The position numbers were made by a program, and so were the translations under genes. A stretch of 11,341 nucleotides of DNA from an uncultured Atopobium sp. (lineage in GTDB: Bacteria > Actinomycetota > Coriobacteriia > Coriobacteriales > Atopobiaceae), in assembly GCA_946647055.1 (NCBI GenBank), contig CAMPCT010000054.1:1-11341 (forward strand). The letters run 5' to 3'. Of the stretch, positions 6,246 to 11,341 are shown in pieces. The notes under the pieces are model-generated. The model worked only from the letters and a program-made list of their open reading frames with translations. It was not told the origin of the DNA and ran no database searches. Each line of letters opens with the position of its first letter. The first letter of the stretch is position 1.

Positions 6246-7622
6246 ATGGCCGACAACCCCATGGCGGAGTCCCGGGAGCTCTTTGCGGAGACCCCCACGG
6301 GCATGCTCTTCATGCGCGCCGCGATACCCGGCGCCGCCGGCATGCTCGTCTCGTCGATCTACGGCACCATGGACGGCGTCCTGGTGGGACGCTTCGTGGG
6401 CGAGACCGCCTTTGCCGCCATCAACCTCGCCCTCCCCTTCGTGATTCTCGCGTTCGCCCTCGGCGACCTCATTGGCTCGGGCTCCGCCGTGCCCATCTCG
6501 ATCAGCCTGGGCAAGGGTGACGAGGACCGTGCCAACCAGGTCTTCACCGTCGCCACGGCCATGAACGTCCTCACGGGGGCCCTGCTCGGGGCCATCTTCT
6601 TCGTGAGCGCGCCGGCCATCATGGCCGCCATGGGCGCGACGGGCCTCCTGGCGCAGCTCGCCACCTCGTACCTGCGCGTCTATGCCCTGTTCCTGCCCTT
6701 CACCACCGTGCTCTACGCCGCCGACAACTACCTGCGCATCTCGGGGCAGATCGGTCGGAGCTTCCTGGTCAACCTCTTCATGGCCGTGTTTGGCGCCGCG
6801 CTGGAGTTCTGGCTGCTGGGTGGCCTCCACCTGGGCGTGCGCGCCGCAGCCGCGGCCTTCTCGATCGCCATGACGGTCTCGGTCGCCCTGTCGTTCTGGC
6901 CCTTCGTGCGCGGCCAGCTGCAGCTCAAGTTCGTGCGACCGGAGCCCACGGTCGAGATGGTCACCGAGATCGTCCGCCTGGGCATGCCGGTCTTCCTCGA
7001 GAACGTCTCGGGGCGCCTCATGTCGATCATCCTCAACGCGGCCCTTCTGCGCCTGGGCGGCGAGGAGGCGGTCTCGGTCTGGGGCGTGCTCATGTTCTCC
7101 GACAGCATCGTGGTCATGCTCATCTATGGGACGGTCGACTCCCTCCAGCCTGCCGTGGGCTTCAACTGGGGCGCCGGCACCCTCGGTCGCGTGAAGTCGC
7201 TCGAGCTGTACTGCTTTGCCACGAGTGCCGCCTTTGGCCTGGCCTACGTCCTCGCGGCCCAGACCTTCCCCGACATCATCACCCTCGTCTTCCTGCCCGA
7301 GGCGGACCCCGAGCTGCTCGCCATGTCCGTCCATGCGCTACGCGTCTTCTCGCTCGGCTTCCTCGTCCGCTGGCTTGCCTTTGCCACGCAGAGCTTCATG
7401 ATCGCCGTGGGCCAGGCAAAGCTGGCCTCGCTCGTGTCGGTCGTCATGGCCCTGGCGGCGCCGTTGGTGACCTTGGTCGCCCTGTGGCCGCTGGGCCTCG
7501 AGGGCCTCTGGCTCAACACGCCCGTCGCCTCGGTGCTCACCGCGGGCGTCTGCGGCTTCGTGCTCCTGCGCTTCAAGGGGTCGGTCCACGAGCGCGCGGC
7601 CGCGGCCCGAGAGGGAAACTAG
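6246..7622 (+). CDS. MATE family multidrug efflux transporter
   Basis: A 458-residue integral membrane protein preceded by GAGGAGGTGA 4-5 bases before the ATG. About twelve hydrophobic segments in two similar halves are visible. The first opens with PTGMLFMRAAIPGAAGMLVSSIYGTMDGVLVGRFVGETAFAAINLALP, the typical N-half MATE signature, including GSGSAVPISISLGKGDEDRANQVF. The second half starts near 238 (IVRLGMPVFLENVSGRLMSIILNAAL), with QPAVGFNWGAG (299-309) and VRWLAFATQSFMIAVGQAK. MATE proteins use sodium or proton gradients to expel cationic drugs, dyes or metabolites. The text resembles the MepA/DinF-like bacterial branch, but the substrate cannot be assigned. It forms a tight operon with the next gene, whose start lies 4 bases after this stop codon. 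Expression may be affected by the hairpins at 6155-6198. Confidence 0.93.
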   Translation: MADNPMAESRELFAETPTGMLFMRAAIPGAAGMLVSSIYGTMDGVLVGRFVGETAFAAINLALPFVILAFALGDLIGSGSAVPISISLGKGDEDRANQVFTVATAMNVLTGALLGAIFFVSAPAIMAAMGATGLLAQLATSYLRVYALFLPFTTVLYAADNYLRISGQIGRSFLVNLFMAVFGAALEFWLLGGLHLGVRAAAAAFSIAMTVSVALSFWPFVRGQLQLKFVRPEPTVEMVTEIVRLGMPVFLENVSGRLMSIILNAALLRLGGEEAVSVWGVLMFSDSIVVMLIYGTVDSLQPAVGFNWGAGTLGRVKSLELYCFATSAAFGLAYVLAAQTFPDIITLVFLPEADPELLAMSVHALRVFSLGFLVRWLAFATQSFMIAVGQAKLASLVSVVMALAAPLVTLVALWPLGLEGLWLNTPVASVLTAGVCGFVLLRFKGSVHERAAAAREGN

Positions 7623-7626
7623 GGCC

Positions 7627-8271
7627 ATGTCGCGCGCGACGGACAGGGTCACGCTCCTCCTCGACTGCCTCCGCGTGGTCGTCGGGCTCTTCGTCTTCGC
7701 CGCCGGCGTCCATCTCACCATCTTCGCGAACATCGGCCTGGCACCCTGGGACAGCCTGGGGATGGGCATGAGCTACCACCTGCCCCTCAACTACGGGCTC
7801 TCCATGACGGCCATGGCGGTGGCCATCCTCGCCATCGACCTCGCGATGGGCGAGAAGGTCGGTTTGGGCACCGTCATCGACGCCCTGCTCACCGGCAACT
7901 TCGTCCAGCTCTTCAACGACCTCAACCCCTTGCCGGCAAACGAGTCACTGGTGGCAGGCCTCGTCATCATGGTCTGCGGCTTTGCGGTCATGGCCGTGGG
8001 CATGAAGCTCTACATGGAGGCGGGGCTTGGCTGCGGCCCACGCGACGCACTGCTCGTGGGGCTGGGCAGACGCCTGCCGCACATTCCCATCGGCGCAGTC
8101 GAGATCGGCCTGTGGAGCACCGTCACCCTCGCCGGCTGGCTTCTGGGCGGTCCGGTGGGCCTGGGAACGCTCGTGGCGGCCCTGGGCGCCGGGGCTGTCA
8201 TGCAGGTGGTCTACGACCTCATTGGCTTCGAGCCGCGCGACGTAACACATCGCGGCCTAAACGAGCTGTAA
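7627..8271 (+). CDS. YczE/YitT-type integral membrane protein
   Basis: A 214-residue protein with about five to six hydrophobic segments; the ATG follows the MATE stop codon by 4 bases, and GAGGGA within the MATE gene's end serves as ribosome binding site. It belongs to the YczE/YyaS/YitT-like membrane proteins, whose function is not settled; Bacillus YczE has been linked to lipopeptide production. Seen: two similar blocks. ANIGLAPWDSLGMGM (34-48) matches EAGLGCGPRDALLVGLG (131-147), and VGLGTVIDALLTGNFVQLFNDL (78-99) matches VGLGTLVAALGAGAVMQVVYDL (177-198). This indicates an internal duplication giving a pseudo-symmetric transporter-like fold. Co-transcription with MATE suggests a shared export or membrane role, which is inference. 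The C-terminus is a short soluble tail (FEPRDVTHRGLNEL). Confidence 0.85.
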   Translation: MSRATDRVTLLLDCLRVVVGLFVFAAGVHLTIFANIGLAPWDSLGMGMSYHLPLNYGLSMTAMAVAILAIDLAMGEKVGLGTVIDALLTGNFVQLFNDLNPLPANESLVAGLVIMVCGFAVMAVGMKLYMEAGLGCGPRDALLVGLGRRLPHIPIGAVEIGLWSTVTLAGWLLGGPVGLGTLVAALGAGAVMQVVYDLIGFEPRDVTHRGLNEL

Positions 8272-8289
8272 GGCGCGACGAGGCCAATC

Positions 8290-8405
8290 TTTATGGTGCC
8301 TTTATGGCAGGGATAAGGGCCATTACCTCGCCTTCCTCGTCATGTGGGCATCACGTGCGGGGTTGGCCCACAACCACATGCGCCTTGGGATAAGGTTGCC
8401 ATAAA
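8290..8405 (+). promoter_or_regulatory. CTTTATGG boxes in the region upstream of trkA
   Basis: CTTTATGG occurs at 8289-8296 and 8300-8307, exactly 11 bp apart. The second copy, extended to TTTATGGCA (8301-8309), has a perfect inverted copy TGCCATAAA at 8397-8405. GGGATAAGG also repeats at 8310-8318 and 8387-8395, each followed closely by GCCAT. The inverted copy overlaps TAAAAT (8402-8407), a possible -10, though no good -35 is seen. The arrangement looks like operator sites for the trkAH operon; the binding protein is unknown. Confidence 0.35.
8341..8380 (+). repeat. Overlapping alternative hairpins upstream of trkA
   Basis: CATGTGG (8341-8347) is the reverse complement of CCACATG (8374-8380), and the overlapping TGTGGGC (8343-8349) is the reverse complement of GCCCACA (8366-8372). 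The two 7-bp stems share bases and cannot form fully together. A CACGTG palindrome (8352-8357) lies in the loop. It may end yczE transcription, act in RNA, or be chance in GC-rich DNA. Confidence 0.35.
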
Positions 8406-8504
8406 ATGTGCATGCCGTTTGTGTACGATTGCGTGGCCCTTGCGCCCCGGTCATCGTGGCCGCAGAGGCTGGTTGGGTGTGACGCTCGGGTCGAGGGGGC
8501 TCTC

Positions 8505-9863
8505 ATGAACATCATCATCGTCGGCGCCGGAAAGATCGGCTCAGCGCTGGCCGAGTGCCTCTCGGGCGAAGGTCATGACATCACGGTCATCGAGCGCAAC
8601 CCCGAGCGTGTCTCGCGCATCTCGACCTCTCTCGACGTCATGACGGTCTGCGCGAACGGGGACATCGACTCCCTCAAGCTCGCGAACGCCGAGGAGGCAG
8701 ACCTGCTCATCGCCGTGACCAACTCCGACGAGGCAAACATCCTGTGCTGCCTGGTTGGCCGCAAGCTCGGCATCAAGAACACGGTAGCCCGCGTGCGCGA
8801 GGAGGACCGCTATCGCGAGGTGCTCTTCCTCGAGAAGGAGCTCGGCCTCTCGCTCGTCATCAACCCCGAGCTCGCCTGCGCAAACGAGATCAGCCGCGTG
8901 CTGCGCTTCCCCTCAGCCACCAAGGTGGATACCTTCGCCCACGACCGTGCCGAGCTCGTGGAGTTCAGGGTCAAGGCCGACAACCCCCTCTGTGGGACGG
9001 CCCTCCCCGACTACCACCGCTCCTTTGGCAACGGCACGCTGGTGGCAGCGGTCGTCCGCGACGGCGAGGCCTTCATCCCGCAGGCAAGCTTCCGCTTCCA
9101 GGCGGGAGACTCCGTGCTCGTGGTCGGCTCGCCCCAGAAGATCAGTCGTCTCTTCAAGAAGCTCGACATCTTCAAGCGTAGGGTGCGCAGCGTCATGATC
9201 GTGGGTGGCGGCCGCATCGGCCTCTACCTCGCACGCGAGCTTGTCTCCGCAGGCATCGGCGTCACCCTCGTCGAGCATGACATCAAGGTCGCCGAGGCGT
9301 TCAAGGACATGCTGCCGACGGTCGAGGTCATCTGTGACGACGGAACCCAGCCCTCCGTCCTCGAGGAGGCCGGCATCGGGAGCGTCGATGCCTTCGTCGC
9401 GCTCACCGGCATGGACGAGGTCAACACCATCCTCTGCTCGTACGCGCAGTCGCGTGGCGTGGGCAAGGTCGTCAACAAGGTGAGCGAGTCGCACTTCGTC
9501 GACATGGCGACCACCTTTGGCCAGGACGCGCCCATGCAGCCCCACGTCATCATCGCAGAGCAGGTGCTGCAGCACGTGCGCAGCATGGAGAACTCGGGCC
9601 GTGAGAGCAAGGTCGAGTTGCTACGCCGCGTCATGGGCAACCAGCTCGAGATCCTCGAGTTCGTCGCCCGAAGCGGGTCGCCCTGCCTTGAGACCCCCCT
9701 CTCCGAGCTCGACCTTCGTGGGGAAACGCTCGTCGTGGCCATCATCCGGAAGGGCTACTGCATCATTCCCAATGGCAGCAGCACCATCTATGCGGGAGAC
9801 CGCGTGCTTGCCGTCACAACGCGCCCGGGCATGACCTGCCTCGAGGACATCCTGAGGGGCTAG
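8505..9863 (+). CDS. trkA: Trk potassium uptake system regulatory subunit TrkA (two RCK domains)
   Basis: A 452-residue cytosolic protein. The ATG at 8505 is chosen because the Rossmann fold begins there (MNIIIVGAGKIG) and GAGGGGG lies about 6 bases upstream; the open frame extends further left to 8406, but that stretch has no family match. There are two TrkA-N/TrkA-C units. The first has GAGKIG (7-12) with Glu30 ending strand 2, as expected for NAD(H) binding, then a C-domain (about 145-222, VEFRVKADNPLCGTALPDY, ending AGDSVLVVGS). The second has GGGRIG (234-239) with Glu257 and a second C-domain (about 380-452, ending AGDRVLAVTT). This length and duplication match full-length TrkA, which forms a gating ring under TrkH and responds to nucleotides. 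trkH starts 6 bp after the stop codon, so the two are co-transcribed. Confidence 0.95.
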   Translation: MNIIIVGAGKIGSALAECLSGEGHDITVIERNPERVSRISTSLDVMTVCANGDIDSLKLANAEEADLLIAVTNSDEANILCCLVGRKLGIKNTVARVREEDRYREVLFLEKELGLSLVINPELACANEISRVLRFPSATKVDTFAHDRAELVEFRVKADNPLCGTALPDYHRSFGNGTLVAAVVRDGEAFIPQASFRFQAGDSVLVVGSPQKISRLFKKLDIFKRRVRSVMIVGGGRIGLYLARELVSAGIGVTLVEHDIKVAEAFKDMLPTVEVICDDGTQPSVLEEAGIGSVDAFVALTGMDEVNTILCSYAQSRGVGKVVNKVSESHFVDMATTFGQDAPMQPHVIIAEQVLQHVRSMENSGRESKVELLRRVMGNQLEILEFVARSGSPCLETPLSELDLRGETLVVAIIRKGYCIIPNGSSTIYAGDRVLAVTTRPGMTCLEDILRG

Positions 9864-9869
9864 GCAACC

Positions 9870-11321
9870 GTGAAGTCACGCATCATTCCCAGAATCCTCT
9901 CGCGCGTGCTCCTCATCGAGTCGGCGCTGCTCTGCCTGCCCATGGTCTGCGCGGGCATCTACAACGAGGACACCCAGCCGTTCCTCGCCACCATCCTTGC
10001 GCTCGTGGTCGCGGCGGTCGTGCTGGGCCTTCCCTCGCGGGGCGTCGACGTCCGCAGCATGCGGGCAGCCGAGGGCTTCGTCTCGGTGGGACTCTCGTGG
10101 ATCATCATGAGCCTCTTCGGTGCCATGCCCTTCGTGCTCTCGGGCGCCATCCCCTCCTTCGTCGACGCGTTCTTCGAGACCGTCTCCGGATTCACCACCA
10201 CAGGCGCCTCGATCCTCACCGACGTCGAGTCCCTGCCGCGCTCCATGCTCTTCTGGCGCAGCTTCTCGCACTTCATCGGGGGCATGGGGGTCCTCGTGTT
10301 CATGATGGCCGTCATGCCGCTCGACGAGAAGCACTCCCTGCACCTCATGCGCGCCGAGATGACCGGTCCCGTCAAGGGCAAGCTCGTCCCCCAGATGAGC
10401 TCGACCGCCAAGATCCTCTACCGCCTCTACATCGGGCTCACCCTCATCGAGGTGCTCTTCCTGCTCGCCGGTGGCATGCCGCTCTATGACAGCCTGCTCA
10501 CGGCGTTCGGTACCACGGCAACGGGCGGCTTTGGCATCTACAACGCGAGCATCGGTGCCTACAACAGCCTGTACATCGAGATGGTCGTGGCCGTGTTCAT
10601 GGTGCTCTCGGGCATCAACTTCAACCTGTACTACTTCATGATCATGCGGCACTCGTTCAAGGCCCTCAAGAACGAGGAGCTCGTGACGTACCTCGTCATC
10701 ATCCTCGTGGCGACGCTCACCATCGCGAGCAACATCTCCGATCAGGTGGGTGGCCTCATGCCGGGCCTGCGCTATGCGTTCTTCCAGGTGGCGTCGATCA
10801 TGACCTCGACGGGCTTCTCGTCGGCCAACTTCGACCTGTGGCCCTCCTACTCCAAGGTCCTGCTCGTCCTGCTCATGGTCATCGGCGCCTGCGCCGGCTC
10901 CACGGGCGGCGGCACCAAGGTGTCGCGCCTCATCATCATGGTCAAGGCGACCATCAACGAACTGCGCCAGCAGGCCTCCCCCCACTCGGTGCTGCGCATC
11001 ACCCTCGACGGCAACCGCCTGGACGCGCTCACCATCAAGATGGTCCACGTCTACCTCACCATGTACGCCTCGCTCGTGGTGCTCTCGTGCCTGTTCCTCT
11101 CCGTGCAGGGAGTCGACCTCATCACCACGTTCACCTCGACGATCGCCTGCCTCTCCAACATCGGCCCCGGCCTGGCATTGGTGGGCCCGGCAGGCAACTT
11201 CGCCTTCTGGAACCCTGCGGCGAAGGTCCTGCTGTCCTTCCTCATGCTGCTCGGCCGCCTGGACATCTTTGCCGTGGCCATGCTGTTCTCGCCCCACGTG
11301 TGGAAGAGCCTGCTGCGCTAG
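9870..11321 (+). CDS. trkH: Trk potassium uptake system membrane subunit TrkH
   Basis: A 483-residue potassium-conducting membrane protein. It starts at a GTG (9870), with AGG ending 5 bases upstream and GAGGGG further up inside the end of trkA; the following residues MKSRIIPRILSRVL fit a TrkH N-terminus. Four pore-loop repeats are visible, each with its filter glycine: TVSGFTTTGAS (104-114), FGTTATGGFGIYN (213-225), MTSTGFSSANF (311-321) and ACLSNIGPGLA (426-436). The intramembrane gating loop CAGSTGGGTKVSR (341-353) in the third repeat is intact, and FSHFIGGMGVLVF (132-144) follows repeat one. The length is typical of TrkH. Uptake is driven by membrane potential and gated by TrkA, encoded just upstream. 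The stop codon is complete; only 20 bases follow, too few to see a terminator. Confidence 0.96.
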   Translation: MKSRIIPRILSRVLLIESALLCLPMVCAGIYNEDTQPFLATILALVVAAVVLGLPSRGVDVRSMRAAEGFVSVGLSWIIMSLFGAMPFVLSGAIPSFVDAFFETVSGFTTTGASILTDVESLPRSMLFWRSFSHFIGGMGVLVFMMAVMPLDEKHSLHLMRAEMTGPVKGKLVPQMSSTAKILYRLYIGLTLIEVLFLLAGGMPLYDSLLTAFGTTATGGFGIYNASIGAYNSLYIEMVVAVFMVLSGINFNLYYFMIMRHSFKALKNEELVTYLVIILVATLTIASNISDQVGGLMPGLRYAFFQVASIMTSTGFSSANFDLWPSYSKVLLVLLMVIGACAGSTGGGTKVSRLIIMVKATINELRQQASPHSVLRITLDGNRLDALTIKMVHVYLTMYASLVVLSCLFLSVQGVDLITTFTSTIACLSNIGPGLALVGPAGNFAFWNPAAKVLLSFLMLLGRLDIFAVAMLFSPHVWKSLLR

Positions 11322-11341
11322 ACACGCCGACCGTCCGGTGC

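Noticed and set aside
6198..7334. A 378-codon minus-strand frame opposite the MATE gene
   Set aside because: It is a charged low-complexity antisense shadow with no family motif.
8272..8504. A ydaO-type c-di-AMP riboswitch before trkA
   Set aside because: Such riboswitches often precede potassium transport genes, but I could not find the conserved ydaO core motifs here. A covariance-model search would settle it.
8406..8504. An extended N-terminus of TrkA starting at 8406
   Set aside because: The 33 extra residues have no TrkA similarity, whereas the Rossmann fold begins exactly at the ATG at 8505, which has its own GAGGGGG site.
9876..11297. A 473-codon minus-strand frame opposite trkH
   Set aside because: It is a His/Glu/Asp/Arg-rich shadow of trkH; the TrkH pore repeats on the plus strand are unmistakable.

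Overview
The window looks like an ordinary chromosomal segment of a high-GC, Gram-positive-type anaerobe. Third codon positions are almost always G or C, and ribosome binding sites are strong GAGG/GGAGG types. The gene set (a TM1266-type hydrogenase-linked regulator, a DUF362 protein, a short UvrA paralogue, a DUF4342 protein and a GC-rich TrkA/TrkH pair) fits Coriobacteriia of the Olsenella/Atopobium kind. That placement is inference from style and gene content; no rRNA or marker gene is present. There are ten protein genes and no tRNA, rRNA, insertion sequence, CRISPR array or phage gene.

Left part (1-3255). Two genes read leftwards: a UvrA-like ABC ATPase cut by the window edge (760 to 1), preceded by a DUF362 protein (1951 to 839), with a 13-bp perfect hairpin in the gap. 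A divergent intergenic region (1952-2160) then leads to a rightward ZIP/GufA-type metal transporter (2161-2946). It converges, with only 12 bp between stop codons, on a small leftward TM1266-family putative regulator (3216 to 2959).

Middle part (3217-6245). A repeat-rich upstream region leads to a DUF4342 membrane protein with an N-terminal UBA/TS-N-like helical domain. Two tandem perfect or near-perfect hairpins follow, then an OmpR-family response regulator and its membrane sensor kinase. The order suggests, but does not prove, a single envelope-sensing unit. The gap after the kinase carries two directly abutting hairpins whose arms can also pair with each other in a mutually exclusive way.

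Right part (6246-11341). A MATE-family efflux protein and a YczE-type membrane protein form a tight two-gene operon (4-bp gap). After a 233-bp intergenic region rich in small repeats, trkA and trkH form a second tight operon (6-bp gap) encoding a Trk-type potassium uptake system: the cytosolic NAD-binding two-RCK regulator and the membrane channel subunit.

I did not find a convincing new multi-gene system. The best leads are the DUF4342/two-component neighbourhood with its leader hairpins and direct repeats, the competing hairpins before the MATE gene, the CTTTATGG boxes before trkA, and the UvrA paralogue lacking the usual UvrB-binding insertion.
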